NCBI GenBank assembly: GCA_934045905.1
Contig: OW203766.1
Location: 12,896,745-12,960,744 of the forward strand
Direction of reading: 5' to 3'
From: Leuctra nigra
Taxonomy: Eukaryota; Arthropoda; Insecta; Plecoptera; Leuctridae
DNA length: 64,000 bases
Part shown: positions 45,608 through 58,146 of the stretch, piece by piece
Numbering within the stretch: position 1 is the first letter of the stretch
Layout: the number at the start of each line of letters is the position of its first letter
Notes under the pieces: generated by a model
What the model was told of the DNA's origin: nothing
The model's input: the letters and a program-made list of their open reading frames with translations, nothing else
Databases searched by the model: none
Program-made: the position numbers and the translations under genes

Positions 45608-46232
45608 GGCCAATGCATATCACGTGACTTTATTTCTCTACATCCGATCAAAAGAAATAGTTACCTATGAGTACATACCTTACATCGTTCATGCTGAATA
45701 ATCCAAGGTGATTTATGAAGTAAATTTACTGCATACTGGAGCTTATCAATATTTTCAGTCAATAATATTTATTTTTGCAGTGGTTTAAGAATAAAATAAA
45801 TGAAAATCTAGTGTATCCGTACGCGTTTGAAAGCTGTCAATACCCAGTGCTGTTATTTTAAATATTACATTCATAATAGTGGATATAATTAATATCTCAA
45901 CATTTCGTTGGAAAGATAAAGAAATAGCGCATGTTTTGTTGGCAAAATTGTGTCCGGTTTGTGATGCATATGTTCCCTTTTATTAGATTAAAGTTTGCTG
46001 TTCTTGGCAACTCGTAGGATTTCCTTAAACTTCAGGTCTTGATTTGAGAATATTTAGGTGCAAGGAAGTAAAATCATCTAATATGTTATTTTCGCAGTTC
46101 TTTTCTGCGTAGATTAGTTCCAACAGATGTGTCCTAACTTATCTGATGAGTGAGAAGTATTTGCTAAACTGAACCCTTCCAAATGAAAATTTGTAGCTTT
46201 TTGGTTGAAAAGTCACGTGATATGCAGTCACC
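45608..46232. mobile_element. 625-bp TIR element flanked by TTAA
   Basis: GGCCAATGCATATCACGTGA, then CTTT, at the left and AAAGTCACGTGATATGCAGT, then CACC, at the right, with TTAA at 45604-45607 and 46233-46236. TTAA suggests piggyBac, while a TWA target with GG ends would fit Harbinger. Both ends carry CACGTGA, an E-box-like core. The interior is AT-rich and non-coding. Confidence 0.72.
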
Positions 46233-46859
46233 TTAATACACTTTTAATAGGCTTCCAAACTCCAAGCTAGAATAGAGCGCGCCACCGACGACCATACCTG
46301 GTTGCTATGGCAACAGTCAAATGTTTGTTGACAGGTTGCTACTTTGTCTGAATTGAAAACAAAATAAGTTGTTTAACATAAAGTGATCTTCCTGTATAAA
46401 AAGTAAGTAATTGAAACTATTTCTTCATTTAATAGGTATATATTACATTTTAAAACAATTACCTTCACTCCGAACACAACAGTTTGGCACATATTTTAAA
46501 TACAAGAAGTGTAAAGTGAGCTGTCATCTAGCTGTCATTTTGTACAGACGCATGCGTGGAAGGAAAAGGTACAATTCTCCCTAGCGCTCCGTAGTAAGAG
46601 CAAATGGCAGCGTGGAAGCCCATTGTGAGAAGGTAAAGCACTGAAACCACTTTTACACGCAGGCGGCGCCTTTCCTCTTAACTCTTGATGTCATCTTACG
46701 TTCTGCCAAGATCAGTTTCCGATGTCATTTCGAAACGAGTCGAATACCTACGTAATCTCTCAATGTTAACAAAATCAAGGCGAGCGTTGACGTGACCGTC
46801 GCAGCCACGTTCTCGACAACATGTTTTGCTCGCGCGTGATCACGTGCTGTAACAGCGCT

Positions 46860-47760
46860 GCCACGTGTCACCGAGTGCCGTGACCGCTCGCTGGGGTCAC
46901 GTGCTTGTGGTGGAGGCAGCTCTTAACATTATCAAGTTCGATTATACGCATGCGATTAGTAATACTAACTGGAAATATGTATATTAGGTAGTGGCATTGT
47001 TTTGATAATCCTATTGCTGACATCATTTGTGTACTTTGGTTTGATCTGTAAATGGTAGCAGGAATGAAATCAAATGTACAAATAGTGGCATAAACTGTAT
47101 AACATTTACACATGTGCAGAAATAGTGTCAACTCTACAAATAATGGCATACATGGTATCAATCTAAAAATGGAGGCAGAAATGGTAATTATTCCACAAAT
47201 AATGGCAGAAATGGTAATTAATCTACAAATGGTGGCAGAAAAAGTATTAAATTTACTCATGGCTGATGAACTGGTATACATTCTACAAATGGTGGCAGAG
47301 ATGGTATCAAACCTACAAAATAGTGTCAGAAATGGTTTCAAATTTACAAATGATGTCAGAAATGGTATCAAATTTTCAAATGGTGGCTGAAAACGTATTA
47401 ACTTACTCATGGCTGAAGAACTGGTATACATTCTACAAATGGTGGCAGAAATGGTATCAAATCTATAAATGGTATCAAATTTACAAATGGTGGCAGAAAT
47501 TGTGGTGAATTTACAATTGGTCGCAGAAATTGTAGTGAATTTACAAATGGTGGCAGAAATGGTATCAAATTTACAAATGGTGGCAGAAATGATATTAAAT
47601 ATACAAATAGTGGTAGAAATGGACTCGGATCAAAGTTTGTCTACGTGACCGCTCCCATCACGTGCGCGTAGTGGAGGTGCCGTGAGCGCCCCGTCACGTG
47701 CACACAGTGGAGGTGCCGTGCCGTGTTTCTCTCCGCTTCTGCGACTGTTTTCATTTCTTT
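46860..47760. repeat. GC-rich CACGTGC repeats flanking the minisatellite
   Basis: CGTGACCGCTCGCTGGGGTC, then ACGTGC...GTGGAGGC, at 46878-46920 recurs at 47643-47725 as two tandem ~36-bp units (CGTGACCGCTCCCATCACGT and CGTGAGCGCCCCGTCACGTG, each followed by GTGGAGGTGC). The AT-rich 30-bp array lies between the left and right copies. Confidence 0.7.
47041..47626. repeat. 30-bp minisatellite, unit like CAAATGGTGGCAGAAATGGT + ATCAAATTTA
   Basis: About 19 degenerate units. The 30-bp period is a multiple of three, which opens long frames on both strands (for example 187 codons on the minus strand over 46868-47431). Translations are repetitive and carry no recognised domain, so they are not called as genes. 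Confidence 0.85.
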
Positions 47761-48289
47761 TGTGCCGCACTATCGACCTGCACGCGGGCATTGTTCCCGC
47801 CATTGTTGCCTGCCGTGACGTCACAGACGGGGAGTAATTGCCCCGACAGGGGGGGGGGGGGATGTCGAAACGTGATTTCTCTCGTCGCGTCGGGTCCAGA
47901 CTCTGCGCGAAGATGACGACTAATAAATCGTCCGATGGCTCATTACGTCTGATTGCGAGCGCGCGCTCTGTGGGAGGAAGATAACGCGCTTGTGCTCCTG
48001 TTACGCCCATTAGCCGCGTGGTTTATGGAGCTTCTTGGGACGAGATTATTGTCGCGCTGAATATCTTACAACTCAACAAACGGCAGATAAAAAGTGGAGC
48101 GGTTCATTCGTGTTGACGTTCAAGAAGCGTAACGATATACTCGCTGCTGTTTGGTTGCTGTTACATGTTCGTTACGCAAACGATTAATTTGCATTTTTTT
48201 ACCATTATCACTCCAGATTAAATGCATGCAATAGGCAATTAAAACTTGAATTATATTATACAGTAGTAATATAAAAAAAATACGATTAC

Positions 48290-48545
48290 TGTTGCCATTT
48301 GTGGACTTTGATTGTTAGATAGTAGACTATAAATAATGGCATAAATGTAATCAAATTTACAGATAGGGGCTGAAATGCTATAAATAAAAAGATAATGTAG
48401 CGATCCACAAATAGTGGCAGAAATGGCATCAAGTTCAAAAAATGGAAGCGAATTTACAAATGGTGGCAGAAATGATATCAAATCAAGAAAATTTGGAAGA
48501 GAAGGTTTTTACACATGGTGATAGAAATTGTATTCGATCTGCAAA
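48290..48545. repeat. Second, more degenerate block of the 30-bp minisatellite
   Basis: CCACAAATAGTGGCAGAAAT and TTTACAAATGGTGGCAGAAA recur among decayed units about 660 bp after the main array. The GC-rich segment 47640-48080 separates the blocks. Confidence 0.75.
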
Positions 48546-49909
48546 ATGTTATTTATTTGTAATAAAATTTAATATTTAATTTGACCACTTAATATAAAAA
48601 TTTATATTAATGAAGGGACACTGAAATACTGATTGCAAAATACTTTTGAGTTAATTGCGTATTTGTAATTGACTTGCAACGTTTTGTCACTTAAATAGGT
48701 ACCAAAGCATCGCGAACAAATATTTATTTTTTATAAATACAGTAACTTTGTTTCTCAATATCAACTTTTGCTAGATGTTCCTACCAACAAACTGTCTCCA
48801 TCTTACAAAATGTTTTTTTTTCCGTAAGCTAGCGCAAGGCTGTAAGCTTCCTCGTGCAAGATGGCAAAATATTCGAGCTATTTATTGACAATTCAATCGG
48901 TTTTCGAACAGAGAATCCGTGAATTCTGTTAGCGTAACTTCTCGTCTTCAAAGACTTCCTCCACGGAATTTCCGCGTAGATAACGATGAATAATGCGAGC
49001 GCCTCAGCGAGTTCTCTCCCCGGGGCGAACTACACCTCGTAATTAGAGTCTCGTTCTTGTTTGCCGGACTCCTCGGCAAATACCACCTCTCGTCGTCGAG
49101 TGTATCGCCGTCGTGCGCTCTCTCTCTCCGTCGCCCTTTTATCTCCTCCTCTCTCGTCGAGTCAATAACTACTTAACCTTCTCTCAAGTCAATAACTCCA
49201 CGCCGTGGTGGACGAAAGTTTCGGTGCGACGGAACTTTGCATCTTCGCCGGATAATGTCGGGGGGCGGCGAGGGACGGGGGTTCTATAGTTAATGAAGAG
49301 AGGCGATGTGCAGAAGTACTGAGAGGAGTTGATATTAGTTTCGGATGGAGTTTGGTTATTGCATTGCGGTTGTCGGTGTGAAGTTGAAGCTCGCTAACGA
49401 CTCTTTGTGGTCGAGTTTTATGCAAATGTTCCCGGAGACTTTTTGCCGAGCCTAAGACTCTTCCGGATCCGGGAGCGTTGTGTAAGAAACTCGGCTTTCC
49501 TTCCGTTCGTAGAGAATATTACAAACTGAATATTATATTTATTTGGTCTTCACGGAGACGGAGTGTGGAGAGAGACTAATATGTTGGCTTCTTGAAGAGG
49601 TTCGTGGCTTTTCACGCAAATTACTTGAAGCTTTGAAGCAATCTTACGTTACGGTTTGTCAGAGGCTTAGGTTGTTGGCAGAGATTGCACATTTGCAATT
49701 ACTTCGGAGCCATCGCTGCGTTATTAAATAACGCAAGGAAACGTTTAATCAAACTCCAATCTTGTCCAAAGTTACGTCCTCTAAAAAGTGTCTTTCTGTA
49801 AGTACATAGATTTTTTATTTTAATTTTATTATGTTGAATCGCACGATTCTGTAATGAGGCTAATGATTGATGAATGATTATGGTCGTGAAAAGGGTGTGT
49901 TGAATAGGT

Positions 49910-50055
49910 TAGGATATAATAGGCCTCATGGACTATTATAATAAACCCATGCATTTGCCTATCGACTGAGGGAAATCACGCAACATCCTCAGTCAATAAG
50001 AACGACTGCGGGAATTGAACTCTGGACCTTCGGTATGTAGCAGCGCGTACACGAA
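49910..50055 (-). mobile_element. tRNA-derived SINE, minus-strand copy
   Basis: Read in reverse: GCGCTGCTACATACCGAAGG, GAGTTCAATTCCCGC (B-box-like), then TTTCCCTCAGTCGATAGGCA, AATGCATGGG. The body matches CCCTCAGTCGACAGGCAAAT of the 58-kb SINE. The head differs from that copy, so it may be a sister subfamily. Confidence 0.68.
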
Positions 50056-50653
50056 ATAACTCGTTCATTGCATTTGGCTCTGGTTTACATTTTTAAATGA
50101 CGCATCCCCGCCGATGATATCTGGTTTCTGCCCGAGCCACCGTGAACGTAATAGCTTCGAGCACGTGCAGAACACGTATGTGTCTTGTCACCCTCCAATC
50201 AGATTAATTTCCTCGTCCTGATTGCCGCGCTAATAGAGGGGACAGTTTCACCGGCGATCGACAACGCCCTCCACTCATCGACAACAGCTGAGCGAACTAA
50301 ATGCTAAGTGGAATGAGACAGGTAACGTAACGGATGTTACAAAATATACGGATTACGATTATTAAGCGAACACCCTTAGCAGAAGGAATCAGTTATTCGT
50401 GATATTGTATATTCAAGTTTGTCGAGTCGTTTGTATAATGTTGAATAAATTGTTTTCAAACCAATCTAATTAGCATTGCTTTGTCCAATCGCAGTCGGCC
50501 AGCTTCATTTGTTTTTATAAAATAATGAAATTGCGTGTTCGTCAAAGCTCTCTGGGCGATTGAACTCTGTGTGAATTAGCAGAAAAACAAAACTGTAATG
50601 GAGAGCCGCTAGTCTGTCGGATGATGGTAATGTGGGTGCCGGTGTCGCGTTAC

Positions 50654-50672
50654 CCCCCCCCCCCCCCCCCCG
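50654..50672. repeat. Poly-C tract
   Basis: A run of about 18 C followed by GCCCCCC. A second one lies 600 bp further on at 51247-51270. Confidence 0.9.
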
Positions 50673-51246
50673 CCCCCCTCCCCTGCTCGGCAAACACGGG
50701 GGTGATCGAGCGAATCACGACGCGACAGAGCGATTAGTCATCGGATGCAGGTGGCGCTCTTGGAGGACTTCGCGGTGGCGGATTACACTCTCGGATGTTG
50801 CGACACGTGCGTCGTTAACACTTGTGACCGGTGATCACTCCAGGCGTGGGGGGTGGGGGCCCATCCCTCTTGCAAGGAATTAGAGAATTGACGTTATGCA
50901 ATATCTCATGTAAATTGTCTTCCAGTACCTATGTAAGTTTTTCAATGGATGGATATAGGGATTATGACTCAATTTCTTACGAAATTTAAGGCAAATTACA
51001 GAAATATCTGTATTTTTCAAAAAACTAATTACGTATATTTGCGTAAGAAATTTTAATTCAGAGCCATGTCTATAGTGTCTTTAAAACTGTCTGACTCTGA
51101 ATACATTTAAGAAATTAAAATTTTCCCCGATCCCTTCCCCTCCCCTCTATTGTTTTCGTGCGTCGTGTGAATTCTCGTGTATTCCAAAGTTTTTCCCAAA
51201 TTTATTTTCATTACTTGCTTATTACTTCTGTGTCCCCTACATTATG

Positions 51247-51270
51247 CCCCCCCCCCCCCCCCCCCCGCCC
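51247..51270. repeat. Poly-C tract
   Basis: A run of about 20 C, then GCCC, in intron 11. It is bordered by ordinary AT-rich sequence. Confidence 0.9.
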
Positions 51271-53096
51271 AATGGAAATGTCTGTCAACACTGCTGGTGT
51301 GTCCGAGGTGATTTGGCTGATGGAAAAAGGGAAATGTTGTTTTCCCGGCGGTTTTCCCGAGGAAACTGCCGATGTCTCGCTGACTTGGCTCCCTGCTGGC
51401 AGCTGTGTGGACCCCGACTGATAAGTGGACGATAAGGGTCAGCATGATGACGTAACCGGCTCCAAATGTGAGGAAAAAAGAGTTGTGCGGTGTTTCCCAG
51501 GTTTTAGAACGAAAGAGGAAGAGATAAGTAGTATGAATTAAGATCCATTTGCCACGCTGTCAAGTTACCTGCCCATTCACAATGCAACCGTTAACTTTTC
51601 GCATAAGATCTAACTTAGAACATTAAAGAAAAGTTGTGCTCTGCGAACAATTTCAGGTTATTTGAAAACGTTACAAACTCATCTACTCATTCTCATCTGT
51701 CAGGAAAGGAACATTCTTTGTAACTTACACAATTTATGGGAATTGTAAGTTCTTTGGACAATGAACCAGACTTGATTTTCGAATGTTTTAAGTTTCATAT
51801 TCTCAAACACGATTTAATGGGTAATGCTTTTAGTCGTGGAGTTGTACTTCTGTTGCTGCTTGAACTGCACTTCTTCTAGAACAAGCGCTCACATAATTTC
51901 ACGTGTTGACGCACTATAATATTTTTCTCTCCAAACTTATTAGGCCACGCTGGCAAAATCGGTCAAAAATCCTCGTTTTGAGCATCAGTTCCATAGTATT
52001 CGGCTGAGAGAAACCTGGATTTCCCGTAACCGACCTTCCCCACTCCACCTTTCTGAGGGAAGTACACATAGTGCAATAATACGTTCACAGTGAAGCGTCA
52101 CCTTCCTTCCTTCTGCGCCCACCACTTGAGTCCTACAACTCAAACGACTGTCCCGATTGGAACGAACATTTTGTCACGTGCTCATTTTCAAGCACTCATT
52201 AGGTCTCATCATTACGACTTTTCGGATGGCGCCATTTTGTAGCGCGACGTGACGTAACTACTTATTAGCTAATTGCTACATTTATTTGAATATGAACATA
52301 AATAAAAACGCCATGTGCGATCATTATCGTTGTTCTGCAATGTAGTACTTGGCAGAATTCTCGTTGAATTTAGAATTAATGAACAACATACATTATTAAA
52401 AGCAAACATGGTTTTGATATTGATAAACAAAACATTATCCTATGTGAAATCTGAATTGAATAAGTAACTGTGGAAAACGCAAGAAAATCCCGCTGATATC
52501 AAATCCGTGTTTAGATACACAATATTTTATAATCACGATGAGACTGATAAATATCAACTGCAAATTGAGAAGATACGATGTTGATATTTAATATCATCGC
52601 CCATCTGAGGCCATCCTAAAAAAGCAATTTTCCCTGATTTTCCCTGAATGCCGTTTTTTACGGCATTATAGGGTAGGTAGATTTTATGTATATTATACAC
52701 ATCTGGCATATACTTCTAAACGATCTATATGCACGATGCGCCAAGTATATTTTGGTTTTTAAAATTAAGTTTGGACTTGGCCCATTTTTTGATATCACTC
52801 CTTTTCAGTGCTGAATTTTTAGATTTATTTTATTTTTTATAGTTGAAGAGACTTGGCTGGTATTTTTACACGGAGTGTTTTTTTATGGGGATTACAAACT
52901 TACTTGACAAGCCTGGAAGTTTGATAATATATGTCAGTGATTCTTAAGAAATTCAAACAGGACATAAATCCTTAATTCCTACCTTCATGCCAAGATTACC
53001 CGGCTTGGCATGCAAGTCGTTATGTAAGATTTACTCTGGATGGGGTACGTTATACCCAAGAATTTAATTAACATAGTGTTTTGATATTATGTCTGT

Positions 53097-53325
53097 ACCT
53101 CAGAGTTAGAAGGCCCGATGTGCATTCCAAGGATTCTTGAGGTGAGCTCATAAACTAGTAGTTCTGCTTTCATCCAATCATATTTGTAATAGTGAAACCA
53201 TGTCATTTTGTAAGATAATTTTATTTTGTACGATATTAAATATAACTGTATTTGTTGACTTGAGTCAAATGGCTATTGATAGAGCTTGATTACAAGATTC
53301 CAAAAGTTGCAACGGAAAATCAATG
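53097..53325. repeat. Dispersed repeat, diverged copy of 35972-36170
   Basis: Shared blocks in the same order and orientation: GTACCTCAGAG, GGATTCTTGAGG, CATTTTGTAAGATAATTTTA, TTTGTTGACTTGAGTCAA and TTCCAAAAGTTGCAACG. No ends are clear. Function is unknown, and it is probably an old SINE or MITE. Confidence 0.65.
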
Positions 53326-53797
53326 AAATGCACGTCGGTCCTTTTATTGCTGAATAAAGTGACTAAACCTACATGTCAAGTGGCGCAACTTTTCGCTCTC
53401 GAAATGAACTTCTGAAATAGTCGATCACTACCCGCAGCGCTCCTGAAATCTGTGGAAGTGGGACTAGGGAGAACTATTCGTTACGTATAATCTAAATGCG
53501 TAAATATTTAGATTAATACGTACGATATATATTTAAATAAATAAATGTGTGAAAAATAATTATTATAATTAATATCGACTGAGCCATCGACTGTTCATTT
53601 ACTTCGATTGTCACGTGGAAGATAGCGCTACGGTTCGTGACCTCTGGTCTCTTTTGAGATTCAAATATTAACATTGGCTTCATAGGAAGTTGACTTGACG
53701 CTCTTTCCTTGTGATGGGTTGGGGAAGTGAAGGTCTATGTCTGAGGTATCGACATGTTGTGACGTGTCAGTGACCAATATGTTCGTCTTTCTTGCAG

Positions 53798-53940
53798 TGG
53801 ACCAGAGCCGCCATGCGGGCAGCCTGCCCCGCAGCGTGGTGCGCCCCGTGCCGGCTACAGGCGCCACCCCCGGCGCCACTAGCTCCGCGCCGCTCACGCC
53901 AGGCTCGCTACTCGCCAGCTTCGACAAGTCCATCCTACAG
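53798..53940 (+). CDS. Dys: Dystrophin exon: Ser/Pro/Ala-rich linker ending FDKSILQ (residues 987-1034)
   Basis: 143-nt exon from TTTCTTGCAG to CTACAG|GTAGGT, phase 1 in and phase 0 out. It encodes (V)DQSRHAGSLPRSVVRPVP, then ATGATPGATSSAPLTPG, then SLLASFDKSILQ. The low-complexity linker is followed by FDKSILQ, which I recall as the start of the spectrin repeat that continues 'IRDWL' in insect dystrophins. It is very GC-rich compared with the 31-kb intron before it. No later exon is seen before the window ends, so the gene continues beyond 64000. Confidence 0.82.
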
Positions 53941-56251
53941 GTAGGTCACGTGACACTACTCCTACTCCTGGTGACACCTGCAGGAATAGAGCTACAAGTT
54001 CGAATGACATTTGCACATTGAATTCAAAAGAGAAAGTGTAAAGCTGAGAAAAGTATTTGTACAAATTACCCCATCAACTTTTTAATATGCTGATACCTTG
54101 CTGAGTTCTATAAAGAATCAGGGTTCAACGAAAACAAGATCACGTAATGAAAGCTTTTGCTTTTTGATCTGTCAGATTTGATCAACCAAAATATGCTCTC
54201 TATTTTTTGACATACCTACGATTTTTCTCATTTTTCGGCGCACTCAAGTTTACTTCGTAAATTTGTTTTTTATTTCCTTTAATCCTGTATGGCATGCTAT
54301 TAATTCAGTTGTTAATCCTCTGAAAGGCCATTTTACGTACTCTCGACTTTTCAGCTCCCCGAATTACTGGATACGACTTATTCGGAGCTTATTGGACTAA
54401 TCCATTTGGTTCCGACACATATAAAACCGACCCGCGCGCAATTCGATACATTTTACGATCTTTTCGTATGGTTTTCGTTAATAACACAGCTAATCTGCTT
54501 CACTGACTAAAAGTATGAAATGCGATTATGAAGTGGTATGCCAATATAGCGGGCAATCTGAACTTCAAATGCCAGTGTCCGTTCCATTGTGTCGGGATTT
54601 AATTAATTCCTCATTGTGCTGCATCGCCTTGCAAGAGCTGTTGGAATCTCCGACACTTTGTCACTGACGTCACAGAGCTCGGGTTGCCCATGACGACACG
54701 ACAAGATGTGTTTGTTGCTCCTTCATGGATGCTGTAGGGGATGATCACCCTCGAAACTGACATTTTTTAAACTGTGTCGTCTCGTCGACGATAGACAAGA
54801 TGGTTCAATGACAAATTTTTAGAGAAGTTTTTCTCAACCGGTAATGAATTCAACACGGGGGGGGGGGGTATTTGTTGTACAAAAATACAAAAACGTATTT
54901 TTAAAACAAATTGTGCAAAAATACTGTAGATTATCACATACCAAATCGCCAAAATCTTTCCAAAACGCATAGAAATTGTCAAAATTTAATTTTGAATTTC
55001 AAAAATTGTGATATTTCAAAATTGTGAGCTACAATGGGGAATCTTTGTCTCTTTAAATTTATGAGCTGATGTAAAATCAAACTTTGATTTTATTCCAAAT
55101 TTTAACAGCTCATAACTCATTCGAAAAAGAAAATCATAAAAGATTGCTCGCGGTTTTCAAAGAGTAATTCTTCAACTTTAACTTTATACCTTCAACATAT
55201 TGAACATATCGGAGCACTCGTAGGTCCTTCACCTTAATACAAGTCGAACATAAAAGAGTAGACATCGATCGAATACTCAGTTTCCTCTCTGCATTCTCCT
55301 CTTTTCGTCACAAGTTGTTGTCGAATCGTAAATGCCAGTTTGTTTACCTATTTGTTGTTCGTAATGTCCATAACAACGGTTACTGCTGTCATAAAGCGTA
55401 CGACGCAAAATGTTCCCAGCTTTTATGACAGCCCGAAGACAAAATCTGAACTCTAAAAGTTAATACAGCCCTCGTCTGATGTCTCAAACTTCGTTAAAAT
55501 GAAATCTTAGCTTGTAATTTGCTTTTCAAGACGCAAACTAACTCAATCAACTGACACATACTTGGGGAATTACGGTGGCAACCTCACATTTGGAACGCAC
55601 TTCACTATTTATCATTCTACCTCGAACTCATAAATTGTCTTGTTTTAATTTGATTAGTTTTCTCCAGATGTCAGCACTTCTTGCACTAAAATAATATACA
55701 ATTTCAACATTTCTTTGATGTTTTCAACTTCGTTTTACAAATAGGGAGATCGATATGATGATAGTGAATTTAATTGATGTCATGATCCTTGCATTTTATT
55801 CTATAGGGTTGGTTGCTATAGCAACCAGTAACAGACCCCGATCTTGTTTATTTTGCTGGGGGACATGCAATTTTTTTTTAAATTTTTCAATAGTTTAATC
55901 GTATTTTAAATACAGTTTTGATTATATTTAAAAAAAAGACAGAATAAAGTAAAGATAGAAAATGATTAGGTACTTATTTACTAAATGCATATGTCCCCCA
56001 GTTAGAATTTGCTCAGTTGAGATAGCCGTATAGGTTGTGAACAAATTTTGATAATTAATCCGTCAATGAAAACGAATCTTTTTTACTCTTAGACTCCAGT
56101 TTCAAGTAGTATTTCTTGGTAAAATGTCAGGCGCAGATGCTGCGTGATAGTGCCTCGTGATGTGAGAGCGGAAGGGTTAGACGGAAGGGTTAGACAGCGC
56201 TTCAAGGGTGCGAACCATGTCAACGTCATCTGGAGCCGATGCACCCCTGCA

Positions 56252-56268
56252 GCCCCCCCCCCCCCCCC
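56252..56268. repeat. Poly-C tract
   Basis: A run of about 17 C after GCAGC, 55 bp before the Helitron terminus at 56324. Confidence 0.9.
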
Positions 56269-56323
56269 CTCCAACCCCTCGCCAGCAGCGTCACAGCCCG
56301 ATATCACATGGGAACATGATACT

Positions 56324-56640
56324 AGGAAAACGCGTTGATGAGCGAGCCTTCGTATTACATGACATGTGACAAAGAAGCAGTGAAAACATATCTGAGATTT
56401 CTGTCAAGGAATTTGAAAAAATTTATTAGTCTGAAAATCGGCAAAAATACCTAAAATTTTAGTCCCAAATAATGACCATACAAAATTTGAAGTTGATCTG
56501 TCATGCAGTTCCAGTTTTAATGTTCAAAATATCACAGGATCCTGTTCAAAGAATTCACAGATTAGGTCAGATTTAATTAGTGTGTGCAAAATTTCAGATC
56601 CGCTGGCAAAAACTGAACAACAAAATGAATGCAATTTTGC
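56324..56640 (-). mobile_element. Helitron 3' end (copy 6) with internal sequence
   Basis: CTAGGAAAACGCGTTGATGA, then GCGAGCC, lacks the loop segment of the other copies (12 bases deleted). Further in, TCTGAAAATCGGCAAAAATA and GTCCCAAATAATGACCATAC match the interior of the 4983 copy, which supports a real family beyond the terminus. Confidence 0.6.
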
Positions 56641-58146
56641 ACAATCTGAAATACTTCACGAACAATTTAATTAAAAGTCACAAACTTCAAAAAATGCATC
56701 AAATTAAAAGATCATGAATGACAAAAATGTTAAAACAGAAAAAGGTGACACAAGATAGAAGTCATAAAAATATTCAAGTCCTCATAATATATCAAGCCAT
56801 TTGAGTTGTTAACCCCTACTTGATTGCCAGTGGCTGTGTCCCGAATATGATATGAAATCCAGGGATATATCCCGAATCCCCGGATTGCCAGTGCCGAGTC
56901 CTTTCAACCATCACTGACTTTTTATTCAATTTTTATTCCCGTAATCTTTGCGACAGTCATTCCCAGACGGTTTCCGTCGCCGCTGAGCAGGGCAAACATA
57001 TCCGAGCTTTCAGCTGAGTCGCAGTTTCCGACTATTATGACGTCGAGTATCTTAGAGTCCCAATCAGCGACATCTGTCGAGCTAGTGCTTGTTTTTGCTT
57101 GAAAACACGAAGTTTGCACTCCGTCGTCTGTCTGAAGATGAACTCGTCGATGCTGTCGAGTGTCGGAAACTGTTCGAAACTTCATTTTGCATCGGTCAGT
57201 CGCAGAGATCGCGCGGCAGAGCAGATGTCACGGCGAAGAGAAATCATGCCTACAGTCCATTCGGACAGGAAGGTTCAACAGCGAAAAAAATAATTTTAGT
57301 TTGAAATTCCTATTTTGCACGTCCTTTAGGTCCATTGTGCAGGTGACAGTCAAGCGCCAGCCAAGATGCTCCGGGTTTCGGCCAGCGCGACCCTCACACT
57401 CTCTATTGTCCTCGCCCTACCCTTTCTACCTGGAATTAATTTACTGCATTACAAAAAGTAAACTTTAATTAAACGTGAAGTATTCATTGGGTGGACGAAT
57501 TATAATAATTGATAAATAAGAGTGATGCAGGGTGGTTTTTTATTTTAGGAAATCGGACATATTTTAGCAGACGTTTTTGATCCGTGATCCGTTGATCCGT
57601 TTTAATAACTTCCACAATTATGGTCCGATTTCTCTCGTTCTTTTTTGAGGCGGCACAATTACTTGTGATACGTATGAAAACATTTGCTATTATAAAGACT
57701 GATAAAAAACGGGGTAAAATTCATACTTATAGCAATAAAAATCCCAAGTGCACGCCTCATTAACTCTTGTTACCTGCTCTATTGTACTTGGGCCGGCCCG
57801 CCTGGCCCAGCAGTTTGTAAACAGCCCGACTGCTGTCGGCCGTCAACTTTCTGCTCCCCCCTCCCCCCAACCCCATTTCTAAGGGGTATACAGCTAAAAT
57901 GTTTGGCCCTTCGTTCTGGCATTTGCCTTTAGGCGCTGAATAGTTCTGTCCGAATGGACTGTAGGACGCGAACGCAAACGATAGGCTTGTTCGTTTGTGC
58001 TGTCGCAACCTTCCAAATGGCAACTCTCGGTAGTCGGGTAAAAGCCAGACGTGGGAGGATCAGTTACAGGAAATATCTACAAATAGTCGCAGAATGCGTA
58101 TTTATGGTTGACCAGTAAGATCAATACGATCAGTAAGATCAGTACG

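Larger units (their letters stand above)
22381..53797. other. 31.4-kb intron 11, repeat-rich, candidate site of internal promoters
   Basis: Phase-1 intron from GTGAGT at 22381 to TTTCTTGCAG at 53797. It is much longer than the other introns seen (0.3-5.8 kb). Known insect dystrophin genes make shorter isoforms from internal promoters in long introns near this part of the gene. GC-rich islands inside (around 24.3-24.6, 28.9-29.1, 33.4-33.65, 36.7-37.05, 37.56-37.9, 39.6-39.8, 40.85-41.13, 46.75-46.9, 47.64-48.0, 48.95-49.5, 50.6-50.87 kb) are where such first exons could lie. No protein-coding exon could be proved. Stretches not listed separately hold nothing I recognise. Confidence 0.7.

Noticed and set aside
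46868..47431. 187-codon minus-strand open frame
   Set aside because: By-product of the degenerate 30-bp minisatellite; repetitive hydrophobic translation, no family match.
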